64,000 nt of DNA from Planctomycetaceae bacterium (GCA_947490615.1 CANLHK010000007.1:62001-126000), one strand, 5' to 3'. Counted from the stretch's first letter, positions 34,448 to 43,512 are shown. Made by a program: numbers and translations. The notes: a model not told the origin generated them from the letters alone.

Positions 34448-35959
34448 ATGTCCCAATCCTCCCTTGATCGCGTGCTGTGCTCACCAAATCTGCCGACCTT
34501 GCCCGTCGTGGCGATGCGGGTGTTGGAGCTCACAGCCAAACCTGATGTCTCGTTGCGCGAGATCGCGGCCGTCATCGAGAACGACCCAGCCATTGCGGCG
34601 AAGGTCATTCGCACCGTCAATTCCAGTTACTACAGCCTGAATACGCGCTGCGGCTCGATTCACCACGCGCTGGCGTTTCTCGGTCTGCAGACGGTGAAGG
34701 CTCTCGTGCTTGGGTTTAGTCTCGCGCACTCCATCGATGGTGGTGGCGATGATGAGGTGAGCTTTGACTTCCTGAGCTACTGGAGGCGCTCGATCTACAC
34801 CGCCGCCGCTGCGCGCGAGATCGCGCTGCTTCATCGACGCTGCGATCCTGATGAGTCCTTCACCGCGTCGATCGTCCAAGACCTCGGCATGGTGGCGCTC
34901 TGGCGCGCGTTTGGTGATCGATACTTGCAGGTCGTTGACCTCGCGAGAAATGACCATCGTCGACTCATTGCCATGGAGATCCGCACCTTTGAGATCGATC
35001 ATGCGAGCGTGAGCGCCGCGATGTTGAGTCGCTGGCACTTCCCCGACAAAATCACGGAAGCGGTGCGCTGTCACCATCGTTCGCATGAAGCGAGCATGTA
35101 CGCGGCAGCGCTGGCGCGCACCCTTGAGCTGGCGGGAATCGCTGCCAATGTGCTCACACAAACTTCAGGCGAGAACGAACTCGCACGGTTTCGACAGGAT
35201 GGACAGGAGTGGTTCGATCTTCGGCCCGCGCCGATGACGCTGCTCCTGCAACGGTTGACCGATCGCGCGAACGACCTGTCCACCGCGTTCAAACTTGACA
35301 TCGGCGTCACACCCGATGTCGATGCGATTCTTGAATCCGCCGCGCGGATCAAGCGAGAGCAGCGGCTTGTCGAGCCCGCGCTTGAAGCGGATGGATGTGA
35401 GCTCTTTGAACACGGTTCGGTCTCGCTCGCGGCCATCCCCGATGCGGGCGCGTTTGGCGATGCGTTGCAGCGAACCTTTCGTGCATCGAGTCGCCATGCG
35501 GGCGTCGGCGTGATCTTGCTCGGCATCGATCGCGCTCGCGCGGTGCAGACAGGATTTGGTGCGCGCGCCGTGGAAGCGGCGATGCTGCACGCCATTCGAT
35601 CGATTCGCGAAGTCGCGCCGAGTGCGTCAGCAATTTTTCGTTTCGTCGGTGCAGAGCTCGCGGTGATCGTGCCTGAGACAGAGATTGATGACCTGTGTCG
35701 CGTGGCCGAAGTTGTTCGCCGCGACATCGCGTTGCGGCCAGTGCCCTTTGAGCAGGCGACGGAACATTCGTTTCCGACGACGGTGTCGATTGGTGTGGCC
35801 ATCTATGACCCCAGCGGTGAGGTGTCGAGTGGGAGCGGTATTGAAACTCCCGATCAATTAGTGCGTGGAGCGATGTTCGCGTTGGCCAACGCGCGTCGCA
35901 TCCGCAATCGTGTCATCGTGTTTCGCCGTGACCTCAAGCCTGAGACTGAGCAGCACTAA
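34448..35959 (+). CDS. HDOD protein with degenerate GGDEF domain
   Basis: A 503-residue signalling protein. The HDOD domain (residues about 10-210) is typical: LPTLPVVAMRVLELTAKPDV, IAAVIENDPAIAAKVIRTVN, SIHHALAFLGLQTVKALVLG, then IVQDLGMVALWRAFGD. HDOD domains are HD-related but lack phosphohydrolase residues and act as output or scaffold modules. The second half (about 335-490) has a GGDEF fold (VGVILLGIDRARAVQTGFG, SAIFRFVGAELAVIVPE, FPTTVSIGVAIYD), but the GGDEF motif reads VGAEL near 401-405. It therefore almost certainly does not make c-di-GMP and may bind GTP or act as a receptor. Convergent with the M16 protease gene. Confidence 0.92.
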   Translation: MSQSSLDRVLCSPNLPTLPVVAMRVLELTAKPDVSLREIAAVIENDPAIAAKVIRTVNSSYYSLNTRCGSIHHALAFLGLQTVKALVLGFSLAHSIDGGGDDEVSFDFLSYWRRSIYTAAAAREIALLHRRCDPDESFTASIVQDLGMVALWRAFGDRYLQVVDLARNDHRRLIAMEIRTFEIDHASVSAAMLSRWHFPDKITEAVRCHHRSHEASMYAAALARTLELAGIAANVLTQTSGENELARFRQDGQEWFDLRPAPMTLLLQRLTDRANDLSTAFKLDIGVTPDVDAILESAARIKREQRLVEPALEADGCELFEHGSVSLAAIPDAGAFGDALQRTFRASSRHAGVGVILLGIDRARAVQTGFGARAVEAAMLHAIRSIREVAPSASAIFRFVGAELAVIVPETEIDDLCRVAEVVRRDIALRPVPFEQATEHSFPTTVSIGVAIYDPSGEVSSGSGIETPDQLVRGAMFALANARRIRNRVIVFRRDLKPETEQH

Positions 35960-35966
35960 GCGCAGT

Positions 35967-37256
35967 TCACGCGCCAGCATCCAAGGGGCCTGTGGCGATC
36001 TCGCCTTCGGGCACCACCACAACCTTCACCGTGGGAACCAAGGGGAACCGTGCACAGCACGCACGGATTTCTGCCAAGGTGACGCGGGAAATGCGTTCGA
36101 CTTCTTCTTCGAGTGGAAGGTACGCGGCGCCATAGCCCCACAAGGTTCCGAGTCGGAACATGCGGCCATTGGGTCGTTCCGCCGCCGCCGCCGCGCCGGT
36201 GGCGATGCGACTGCGCGCGCGCAAGAGATCGTCTTCGGTGAGTGACGCAAGAATCGCGTCGAGCTCGCGTCGCAAGATGCCCTCGATCTCATCGACCTTG
36301 TCAGGATCACACACCGCAAAGAGGGTGGAGTCTCCCAACCCATCATGGCCGTCGTACGCGGCGCTGGCTTCTTCGGCGATGCCCGACTCGACAAGCGCCC
36401 AATGGAGACGCGAGCCATCACCACCACCAAGCACATGCATGAGAATCCCTGCGGCGTATCGCAACTCGTCTTGGATCGACGGGCCAGGAAACGACAAGAG
36501 CACATAGGCGCGCGCCGTGTTCTTGAGTGGGAGTGTCGCGCTGGCGGGTTTCGAGGTCCACGCGGGGTAGTCACGCCTGGGATCGCCTGATGTCCAACTG
36601 CCACAGAGCGCTTGCGCGTCCCGCACCAAGGCGTCGAAGTCCATGTTGCCCGCCGCAACGAGCACGGTGTTGTTGGGCGTGTACCGCGCTGCGAAGTACG
36701 CCGCCATCTGCTCACGGGTGAGTGCGGTGACCGACTCTTTCGTGCCGAGCACGCGATGCGCCAATGGATGACCTTCGTAGAGATGCTCCATCATCGCTTC
36801 GATGCCAACCCAAAATGGTTGGTCGGAGTACATGGCGATCTCTTCGAGAATGACGCCCTTCTCCTCAGTGAAGTCAGCGTCACGCAACGATGGCCGCAGA
36901 ATGTCAGCAAGGATCTCGAGCGCTTCGTGGGCGCGATCGGGCAGCACATGGGCGTGGTAGGCCGTGAGCTCACTCGTGGTGAACGCATTTTGGGCGGCGC
37001 CAAGTTCGTCGAAGTCGCGGTTCACATCTTCGGCTTTGCGCTTCTCACTCCCCTTGAACATCATGTGCTCAAGGAAGTGTGAAACTCCCATAAGTTCGCG
37101 CGGCTCATCGCGTGCGCCCGTCTTGACGAAGAAACCGAGTGCGGTCGTGTGCGCGGACGCGTCGATCTCCGCCTGGATTTCGAGCCCGTTGGAGAGTCGT
37201 GCGGTTCGGTGCACGACCGAGGAGCGGACCAGTGTGGCATTCATCGAAGCACTCAT
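35967..37256 (-). CDS. M16 family zinc metallopeptidase
   Basis: A 429-residue pitrilysin/processing-peptidase-like protease. The inverted zinc motif HFLEH occupies residues 60-64 (GVSHFLEHMMFKGSEKRKAE), and the third ligand Glu is in TEEKGVILEEIAMYSDQP about 75 residues later. The C-terminal M16 half carries NTARAYVLLSFPGPSIQDE, MHVLGGGDGSRLHWALVE and the helix with DDLLRARSRIATGAAAAAE. There is no signal peptide, so it is probably cytoplasmic, like YmxG-type proteins. The substrate is unknown. It diverges from lipA with only 48 bases between starts, so the two promoters must overlap. Confidence 0.94.
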   Translation of the reverse strand: MSASMNATLVRSSVVHRTARLSNGLEIQAEIDASAHTTALGFFVKTGARDEPRELMGVSHFLEHMMFKGSEKRKAEDVNRDFDELGAAQNAFTTSELTAYHAHVLPDRAHEALEILADILRPSLRDADFTEEKGVILEEIAMYSDQPFWVGIEAMMEHLYEGHPLAHRVLGTKESVTALTREQMAAYFAARYTPNNTVLVAAGNMDFDALVRDAQALCGSWTSGDPRRDYPAWTSKPASATLPLKNTARAYVLLSFPGPSIQDELRYAAGILMHVLGGGDGSRLHWALVESGIAEEASAAYDGHDGLGDSTLFAVCDPDKVDEIEGILRRELDAILASLTEDDLLRARSRIATGAAAAAERPNGRMFRLGTLWGYGAAYLPLEEEVERISRVTLAEIRACCARFPLVPTVKVVVVPEGEIATGPLDAGA

Positions 37257-37304
37257 GAGAGTCGAAGTCTAACGAGGCGCGCGATCTCTTACACTGAGCG
37301 TCCG

Positions 37305-38363
37305 ATGGTTTCTCCGACCCCAGAACCGCCTGCAAACAAGGGCATTCCTTCACCCGACGCGATCACGCGCACGCTCGCGCGCCATCCGCGTCCGTTGGGT
37401 GGTGACACCCAGCGCGCGACGGGCGCTCCACGACTTGAACTCTCGTCACAGGTCCTCAACAACCGCGAGGCGCCCGTGCATCACTTGCGCATTCAGCGAA
37501 AGCCCGAGTGGCTTCGGGCGCGTGTTCCTGGTGGCGAGGGCTACGAGCGCCTCAAGTCCATCATTGATGAGCACAAGTTGCACACCGTCTGTCAGGAAGC
37601 GTCCTGCCCGAACATGGGTGAGTGTTGGGGACGCGGCACCGCGACGATCATGATTCTCGGTGACACCTGCACGCGTGCCTGTGGGTTCTGCAACATCAAG
37701 ACAGGCAAGCCCGCCTCCTTGGATCGCGATGAACCGCGGCGCGTGGCTGCTTCCTTGGCGTTGATGAAGCTGAAGCATGTCGTCATCACGAGCGTGAATC
37801 GCGACGAACTCTCTGATGGTGGCGCTGCGATCTGGGCCGAAACCGTTCATCGCGTCCATGAAGCGTGTCCATCGATGTCCGTCGAGATTCTCGTGGGCGA
37901 TTTCCAAGGCGACGCTGCGGCACTTGAAACGGTCTGTGCCTCTCGGCCTGAGATCATTGCGCACAACATGGAGACGGTGCGGCGCATGCACGGCGCGGTG
38001 CGCCCACAGGCGAAGTACCAGCGATCTCTTGAGGTCCTGACGCACTTCAAAAAGTCAGGCCTCGTGACCAAGACGGGCATCATGGTCGGTATCGGCGAGC
38101 ACGACGAGGAGGTGCTGGAATTGCTCAGCGATGTGCGTGCCGCAAGCGACGCCGACATCATCACGATTGGGCAGTATCTGCAACCAACCCGCAACCATCT
38201 ACCGATCGATCGCTGGGTTCATCCCGACCAATTCGCGATGTTTCGCCGCGAGGCGCTCACGCGCGGATTCAAAGTCTGTGAGAGTGGACCACTGGTTCGC
38301 TCGAGCTACCACGCCGAGGAGCAGGCTTCACGCATGCCTTCGGGCGACGGCGCGATGTCGTGA
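37305..38363 (+). CDS. lipA: Lipoyl synthase
   Basis: Radical SAM enzyme that inserts two sulfurs into protein-bound octanoyl groups to make lipoate. ATG 37305 gives 352 residues, with an unusual 60-residue Pro-rich N-terminal extension before RIQRKPEWLRARVPGGEGY. The auxiliary cluster motif is CQEASCPNMGEC (Cys 96, 101, 107) and the radical SAM motif is CTRACGFC (Cys 122, 126, 129). Later blocks are ITSVNRDELSDGGA, VEILVGDFQGD, HNMETVRRMHGAVRP, KTGIMVGIGEHDEEV, IGQYLQPTRNHLPIDRW, and the C-terminal RSSYHAEE that supplies the serine ligand. No lipB is visible in the window. Confidence 0.97.
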   Translation: MVSPTPEPPANKGIPSPDAITRTLARHPRPLGGDTQRATGAPRLELSSQVLNNREAPVHHLRIQRKPEWLRARVPGGEGYERLKSIIDEHKLHTVCQEASCPNMGECWGRGTATIMILGDTCTRACGFCNIKTGKPASLDRDEPRRVAASLALMKLKHVVITSVNRDELSDGGAAIWAETVHRVHEACPSMSVEILVGDFQGDAAALETVCASRPEIIAHNMETVRRMHGAVRPQAKYQRSLEVLTHFKKSGLVTKTGIMVGIGEHDEEVLELLSDVRAASDADIITIGQYLQPTRNHLPIDRWVHPDQFAMFRREALTRGFKVCESGPLVRSSYHAEEQASRMPSGDGAMS

Positions 38364-38368
38364 CGCGT

Positions 38369-39562
38369 TTAGTGTCCTGAGGATCCTGAAGCAGGTGCCG
38401 CCTCTGCAGCAGCGGGCGCTTCGACGGCAGCAACAGGTTCCGCCGCGAGGATCGTGATCGGTGCGACGATGGGCCGTTGCGCAGCGGCATAGGCAAACCA
38501 CCACGCGACGGGGGTCCACAGCGCCATCGTCACTGCCGCGATACTGAGAATCGGACGCGCCGCTTCAGGGATCAGGTGCATGGGAGCTGCAAGAGCGCGC
38601 AGCGGCATTGCGACAGCACGCATCAGGACACCCATGAGGAGCGGAAGGACGCGCGTGAACAGCAACACGCGCGGCGCGGCGTTTGCCAACTCCACAGGAA
38701 TCAGCTCGGGGCTCACGGCTGAGGCCACGGCTGAGGCCACAGTTGAGGCCACAGTTGAGGTCGCGGTGGCTGCGTCAGCAACAGGTTGCGCGGTTGCTGC
38801 GACAGCAACAGGGGTCGTCGGCGCGGCGGGCACTGTGGAAACTTCGACAACTTGCGCTGTCGGTGCGGCGGAAGCCAATGGAATCGCGCTCTCCGCGGCG
38901 GCCGCGGGCGGAGTCACCACTTTCACCACAGGCGCTGCGGCAGCGTCGAGCTCGGTGCGTGCAAGGTCGCCAGGGATTTCGCGCGCGATGCCTGCAAACG
39001 GCGGGAGCGGATTGCTCATGCCTGGCGCTGCAAACGACGGCTTGGCCACGCGACTGGTGCCAAACGCGGCGATCAGCGCGCGGTTGACCGCATCTTCTTG
39101 CCCACTGAGTACGCGTTCGTCGAAGACCGAGCGCAAGGCGCGATCGATATCTCCGTCCGCAGATTTCAGCAGCGAGTCGGCATCGTCGGCGATGGCGGCA
39201 TCGATCTCGAGAAGGAGGGGATCGATCGGAGCCTGCTCAAACGCCTCCTCCTGCGTCAGCACTTCGGGCGAGACCGATGCTGCGGGCGCGCTCAGTGTCG
39301 AGGGTTCAGGATCTGCAGTTCCGCCAGCGAGGAGCGCTTCGATTTGCTGTTGCAGCGCGGCGAAGTCGTCGGCGCTTGGTGCGGCGGGCGCAGCGTGCGT
39401 CGTCATCTCTGTGAGTGATTGCACATCGAGCCTTGCGTTGGCAAGTGCTTCCGCCACCGCTTGATCGATGTCCGACTGCGCGGCTGGCTTCGTTGACGGC
39501 GGAGGGCTGGTGCTCTGCTGCTCCATACTGCCCGTTATCGGCAGGCTTTTGACTCGACTCAA
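38369..39562 (-). CDS. Ala/Pro-rich membrane-anchored protein with TTG start
   Basis: A 397-residue protein I do not recognise. The TTG at 39562-39560 is chosen because GGAGG (39573-39569) sits 6 bases upstream; an ATG 12 codons later lacks such a site. The N-terminal half is acidic and helical (SDIDQAVAEALANARLDVQS, FAALQQQIEALLAGG, LLLEIDAAIADDADSLLKS, VFDERVLSGQEDAVNRALI). A long Ala/Val/Thr/Pro stretch includes the 12-bp tandem repeat. A hydrophobic region (FTRVLPLLMGVLMRAVAMPL) and a second one (ILSIAAVTMALWTPVAWWFA) near the C-terminus suggest one or two membrane helices. Convergent with lipA (5-base gap). Confidence 0.7.
   Translation of the reverse strand: MSRVKSLPITGSMEQQSTSPPPSTKPAAQSDIDQAVAEALANARLDVQSLTEMTTHAAPAAPSADDFAALQQQIEALLAGGTADPEPSTLSAPAASVSPEVLTQEEAFEQAPIDPLLLEIDAAIADDADSLLKSADGDIDRALRSVFDERVLSGQEDAVNRALIAAFGTSRVAKPSFAAPGMSNPLPPFAGIAREIPGDLARTELDAAAAPVVKVVTPPAAAAESAIPLASAAPTAQVVEVSTVPAAPTTPVAVAATAQPVADAATATSTVASTVASAVASAVSPELIPVELANAAPRVLLFTRVLPLLMGVLMRAVAMPLRALAAPMHLIPEAARPILSIAAVTMALWTPVAWWFAYAAAQRPIVAPITILAAEPVAAVEAPAAAEAAPASGSSGH
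38713..38760. repeat. 12-bp tandem repeat, 4 units
   Basis: CTCACGGCTGAG, GCCACGGCTGAG, GCCACAGTTGAG and GCCACAGTTGAG follow directly. They encode the Ala-Ser-Thr-Val / Ala-Ser-Ala-Val repeats of the protein at 38369-39562, in frame on the minus strand. Confidence 0.8.
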
Positions 39563-39677
39563 TCAAAACCTCCAAGAGAGTCATGAGGCGGGGTGATTGC
39601 CCCAATGTTGGTTCGCCGCAGCCAATTAGGGCTGGTGGTGGGGTGTTTAGCACCAGCAAGGCGAAGGCACGGTCACC

Positions 39678-40049
39678 ATGCGCGCCCCCGCCGAACGGAG
39701 CCTTTGCCCGATGCCCGATCGCAGTTTCCCTCATCCAAGCTTGAACCGACCACCTGAGCGGCGCGCTGTGACGCGGACGCCGTTCCCTTCGCATCTCGTC
39801 GTGGTGTGGGCAGACACGAAGCCCGAGCCGTTGGTGTACGAGATGGTCGACCTGAGTGGTGGCGGGACTCGGCTGATCGCGGACGAGTCGGTCCCGGTTG
39901 GTCGCAACGGGCACGCGGTCCACATTCTCCCTGAGCGCACCAAGATTGATCGCGGGTTCACCGTGGTGTGGTGTCTTTGCGCGCACAACACGGAGTGTCA
40001 CTTCGGGGTTCGCTTCGAGCCGCTGGGCGATCATTGCGGCAGCCTGTGA
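39678..40049 (+). CDS. PilZ domain protein (putative c-di-GMP receptor)
   Basis: A 123-residue protein consisting almost entirely of one PilZ domain. The binding signature is intact: ERRAVTRTPF supplies RRxxxR and VDLSGGGTRL supplies DxSxGG about 30 residues later; the barrel ends with CHFGVRFEPLGD. Such stand-alone PilZ proteins bind cyclic di-GMP and pass the signal to a partner. The start may be ATG 39678 or ATG 39711; both leave the domain intact. It is divergent from the Ala/Pro-rich membrane protein (gap 115 bases) and lies 6 kb from the diguanylate cyclase at 32605, its most obvious source of ligand in this window. Confidence 0.85.
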   Translation: MRAPAERSLCPMPDRSFPHPSLNRPPERRAVTRTPFPSHLVVVWADTKPEPLVYEMVDLSGGGTRLIADESVPVGRNGHAVHILPERTKIDRGFTVVWCLCAHNTECHFGVRFEPLGDHCGSL

Positions 40050-40132
40050 CGGGCAACTGGTCGCATTCGGCGCAGAACTGAGCCTCAGGCGCGTTGTTTG
40101 CGGCGTGGCGGAGTTCAGGACACAATCTGAGC

Positions 40133-41668
40133 ATGCTGCTCCCAGTGCTGCTGTTCTTGTTTGCCGCACAGACTCCACCCTCAAGTTCGCCACCGCCATC
40201 CGACACCTTCGCTGACGCGATCAGTGCGGCGTTGGAGAAGGCGGGCTCGAACCGCGCCGAGCTTGAGGCGTTCATGACGCGCGCGCGCGATTCGGGCGAT
40301 GCCCAGAAGTGCGACGCGGCGCGCTGGCTCATCGCCAACATGGACGGACACGGCTTCGCGAGCATCGAGCTCACGACGCGCGAGGGCACGCGCCTTGACT
40401 TCGACGCGTTGCGGTACCCATCACTTGCGGAGGCCAAGGTTGCTCTGAGTGCGTTGGAAGCAAGGCACCCAGGGTGCGACTTCCAGAAGATTCGATTCGA
40501 CAGCGACCTCGAGCATGCGACGGCCGACTTTCTCTTTGCGCATCTCGATGAGGCGTTTGATGCGTGGCGCACGATGCCATGGGCGAAGTCCATTCGCTAC
40601 GAAGTCTTTCGCGACTGCATCCTTCCCTATCGCGGAAGTAACGAACCACTCGGGCTCTGGCGCAATCCTGCCCGTGCGCGGCTCGTCGAAGTCTGTCGGG
40701 AGAACGCCACCGAAACCGATGTGCGCGTCTTGGGCGAGAAGGTGCGCGCACTCGTGCATCCTTGGACAGGCTTCACCGATCTCTACTACCTCCATCCGAC
40801 CGACCAGAGTTACGCCGAAATGTGTGAGCGCAAACTTGGTCGTTGCGAAGACATCACCAACATGATTTCGTTTGGCATGCGTTCGGTCGCTGCGATGTGT
40901 GCGAGCGACTACACGCCGTGGTGGGCCGCAAGCGACAACAACCACGCGTGGGAAGTGATCCTCGACGCCAATGGTCAGGGCCACGCGGGACTCGCGGGGC
41001 GCGCGGCGAAGGTCTATCGCAAGACTTTCGCGCATCAACCCGACAGTCTTGCGGCCGTGAAGAGTGCCGACGACACTGTTCCCAAGTGGCTGTCGAGTTC
41101 GCACTACCTCGATGTGACGGCGCAGTACCAACCCACAAGTGAGGTCACCGTCGAGCTGGCCAAGAATGCTGAGCACCAGCGCTTTGCGTACCTCGCCGTC
41201 TTCAACGGCGGATCGTGGCGACCGATTCATTGGGCGCGCATTGACCATGGACGCGCGCGGTTCACGGCGATGGGGCGCAACATCTGCTACCTCCCGATGG
41301 TTCATGTTGGCGACAACGATGAACCAGCGGGCGCGCCCTTCGTGATCGACACCGACGGCATCGTGCACACGCTGGCCGCACTTGCGGCGCCTGCGGCGAC
41401 CTTGCTCGCGACCACGACCAAGCCCGAAACCACTGATCCCGATACAGGAGTCCTGCGCGCGCGCACCGTGGTGAAACCCGACGCTGCGTTTGAGCTCTTT
41501 GTCTGGCGCGACGGTGGATGGAAGACGATTGGTCGCATCGAGCGCGGCGAAGCGTCACACGCCTTTGAAGGTCTTCAGGGCGATGGCCTCTATTGGTTGG
41601 TCGCGGATGGATCGGAGAAGCTCGAACGGATCTTCACCATCGATGTCGGTCAGCAGGTCTTCTGGTGA
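40133..41668 (+). CDS. Exported transglutaminase-like protein
   Basis: A 511-residue exported protein. ATG 40133 gives a signal peptide (LLPVLLFLFAAQ); a longer frame to 40094 would bury it. The domain at about 195-285 is transglutaminase/protease-like, with a plausible triad Cys238 in GRCEDITNMI, His271 in NNHAWEVIL and Asp278 in LDANG. The first 190 residues are helical (DDAISAALEKAG-like start, YPSLAEAKVALSALE). The C-terminal 200 residues are beta-rich (SWRPIHWARIDHGRARFTA, GRNICYLPMVHVGD), as in eukaryotic-style transglutaminase core proteins of this type. It may cleave or cross-link peptides outside the cell. GTGA overlap couples it to the next gene. Confidence 0.85.
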   Translation: MLLPVLLFLFAAQTPPSSSPPPSDTFADAISAALEKAGSNRAELEAFMTRARDSGDAQKCDAARWLIANMDGHGFASIELTTREGTRLDFDALRYPSLAEAKVALSALEARHPGCDFQKIRFDSDLEHATADFLFAHLDEAFDAWRTMPWAKSIRYEVFRDCILPYRGSNEPLGLWRNPARARLVEVCRENATETDVRVLGEKVRALVHPWTGFTDLYYLHPTDQSYAEMCERKLGRCEDITNMISFGMRSVAAMCASDYTPWWAASDNNHAWEVILDANGQGHAGLAGRAAKVYRKTFAHQPDSLAAVKSADDTVPKWLSSSHYLDVTAQYQPTSEVTVELAKNAEHQRFAYLAVFNGGSWRPIHWARIDHGRARFTAMGRNICYLPMVHVGDNDEPAGAPFVIDTDGIVHTLAALAAPAATLLATTTKPETTDPDTGVLRARTVVKPDAAFELFVWRDGGWKTIGRIERGEASHAFEGLQGDGLYWLVADGSEKLERIFTIDVGQQVFW

Positions 41669-42525
41669 CGACGACGGCCCGTCGCGCGCGCGGTCCCACC
41701 ATCATCATCAATGTCGATGACCTTGGACTGCACCCCGCGGTGCGTCGCGCGGTCGAGGCGTGTGCAGCGCGGGGCACGGTGACCTCCGCAAGCCTCCTCG
41801 CCAACGGACCCGATCAGGACAGCATCCGTCCGTATCAAGGCATCTCTCTCGGGGTGCATCTCAACATCGTGCGTGGCACACCGCTTTCGCCGCGAAGTGA
41901 AGTGCCATCACTCGTGGGAGCAGACGGGAACTTCCTTGGGAGCTTTGGACGAGTGGCTTCGCGCCTGCTGCGTCGACAACTTCGACACGACGAGGTCTCC
42001 CTCGAATGGTCGCGACAGGTCGACGCACTGCAGCAGCGCGGTATCGAGCTGACCCACCTCGACGCCGAGCAGCACACCCACTGTTTGCCAGGGCTGTTTC
42101 CGATTGCGTGCGCGGTTGCGCGCGAGCATGGAATCGGTTGGGTGCGGCGCAGCGAAGAACGCTTCGGGAATCTCTCTCTCGGAATGCCCGCCTTGCGGCG
42201 CGGGTTGTTGCGCGCCCTTTCAGTGCACGGGCAATGTCCACCGGGGATCCAAAGCGCGGACGCGGTGTGGGGCCTCGCGGAACAAGGATCAGCGTTCACG
42301 GCGAAGGCGTGCGCACGCGCGCTCCACGGCATTGGTCCGCGACTCATCGAAGTCGTCTGCCATCCCGGTGAGCCACACGCGGGCGATCCTGCTCTTCCCG
42401 CGTCGTTCGGTAGGATGCGAGTGCAGCGTTGGTGGGAGCACGAGCTCCACGCGCTCTTGGATGGATCTTGGATCAGCACCGCTCAAGAACAGGGTTGGCG
42501 GCTCTCGGGATTCCAAAGTCTCTGA
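41665..42525 (+). CDS. ChbG/YdjC/HpnK-family carbohydrate deacetylase
   Basis: A 286-residue enzyme of the YdjC-type deacetylase family, which removes acetyl groups from N-acetyl sugars using a metal. GTG 41665 overlaps the previous stop codon (GTGA), which sets the start. The metal motif is NVDDLGLHPAV near residue 17, followed by SASLLANGP, LGVHLNIVRGTPLSP, THLDAEQHTHCLPGLFP with ligand His residues, and IEVVCHPGEPHAGDP near the end. The pairing with a family-2 glycosyltransferase 27 bases downstream matches the arrangement known for HpnK-like enzymes, so the substrate may be a lipid-linked sugar. Neither substrate nor hopanoid genes are visible here. Confidence 0.92.
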   Translation: MTTTARRARGPTIIINVDDLGLHPAVRRAVEACAARGTVTSASLLANGPDQDSIRPYQGISLGVHLNIVRGTPLSPRSEVPSLVGADGNFLGSFGRVASRLLRRQLRHDEVSLEWSRQVDALQQRGIELTHLDAEQHTHCLPGLFPIACAVAREHGIGWVRRSEERFGNLSLGMPALRRGLLRALSVHGQCPPGIQSADAVWGLAEQGSAFTAKACARALHGIGPRLIEVVCHPGEPHAGDPALPASFGRMRVQRWWEHELHALLDGSWISTAQEQGWRLSGFQSL

Positions 42526-42552
42526 CTCGCAGCACGCGCAACGCACTTCACT

Positions 42553-43512
42553 ATGCACACGATTGAGCTCTCAGTCATCGCGCCCGTCTACAACGAGGAA
42601 CTGTGCATCGAGGAGTTCCTGCGCCGAACCGATGCAGCGCTCCGCGCCACGGGGCTCACGCATGAAATCATCATCGTCTCCGATGGCTCAACCGATGGCA
42701 CCGAACGACTCCTCCGCGAGAGCGCTGCGAAGTACCCAACACTGCGAGCGTTCTTTCTTGCGCGCAATGTTGGACAGTGCGGAGCGCTCTACGCAGGCAT
42801 CCAACAGACGCGCGGTCGTGTCGTCGTCGTGACCGATGGTGATCTGCAGCATCGGCCTGAAGACATCATCGTGCTCTATCGAAAACTCCAAGAAGGCTTC
42901 ACGCTCGTCTCTGGAAACCGCGCGGGGCGACCAGAGTCACTCTTGACCAAGCGATTCCCCAGCCTGGTTGCCAACTGGTTGCTTCGTCAGGTGACGGGCT
43001 GTCAGATTCGCGACATGGGTGGCTTCAAAGCACTCGACGGCGCGATGGCGCGCTCACTGCGTCTGCGTCCTGGCCACCATCGCTTGCTTCCAGCCTTGGT
43101 GCATATGCGCGGCGGTTCGACCGCAGAACTCTGGATCGAGTGCCAAGAGCGCTTCGCGGGGAAGAGCCACTACGGGATTTCGCGCTCGTTCGATGTCATC
43201 TTTGATGTGCTGATGCTCGGCTTCCAGTCGAGCTTCAAGGCGCGTCCGCTCTATCTCTTTGGCCGTATCGGCATCCTGCTTCTGCTCGTCGACTGTCTGG
43301 TCATGCCTTGGCTGCTCTGGGAGAAGTTTGCCCACGATGTCGATATGGGAACTCGTCCACCGTTTCTCGTGGCGATCATGTTCTTCCTTGCGGCACTCTT
43401 CTTCCTTGCGATGGGCTTCGTGCTTGAACTCCTGACCGACGCGAACAACGCGATCGGATCGATCAAGCCGTATGTCGTGCGCGAAGAGGTCGCTGGCGAC
43501 GCGGCGCGGTAG
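42553..43512 (+). CDS. Family-2 glycosyltransferase with two C-terminal membrane helices (GtrB/DPM-like)
   Basis: A 319-residue GT-A fold transferase that probably moves a sugar from a nucleotide donor to polyprenyl phosphate. The catalytic domain has SVIAPVYNEELCIEEFLRR, IIIVSDGSTDGTERLL, ARNVGQCGALYAGIQQTRG, the metal-binding VVTDGDLQHRPEDI, VSGNRAGRPESLLTKRFPS, and QIRDMGGFKALDGA. Two hydrophobic helices close the protein (IGILLLLVDCLVMPWLLW and FLVAIMFFLAALFFLAMGFV), the arrangement of undecaprenyl-phosphate glucosyltransferases and ArnC. With the upstream deacetylase and transglutaminase-like genes it forms an envelope glycan operon candidate. Confidence 0.92.
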   Translation: MHTIELSVIAPVYNEELCIEEFLRRTDAALRATGLTHEIIIVSDGSTDGTERLLRESAAKYPTLRAFFLARNVGQCGALYAGIQQTRGRVVVVTDGDLQHRPEDIIVLYRKLQEGFTLVSGNRAGRPESLLTKRFPSLVANWLLRQVTGCQIRDMGGFKALDGAMARSLRLRPGHHRLLPALVHMRGGSTAELWIECQERFAGKSHYGISRSFDVIFDVLMLGFQSSFKARPLYLFGRIGILLLLVDCLVMPWLLWEKFAHDVDMGTRPPFLVAIMFFLAALFFLAMGFVLELLTDANNAIGSIKPYVVREEVAGDAAR

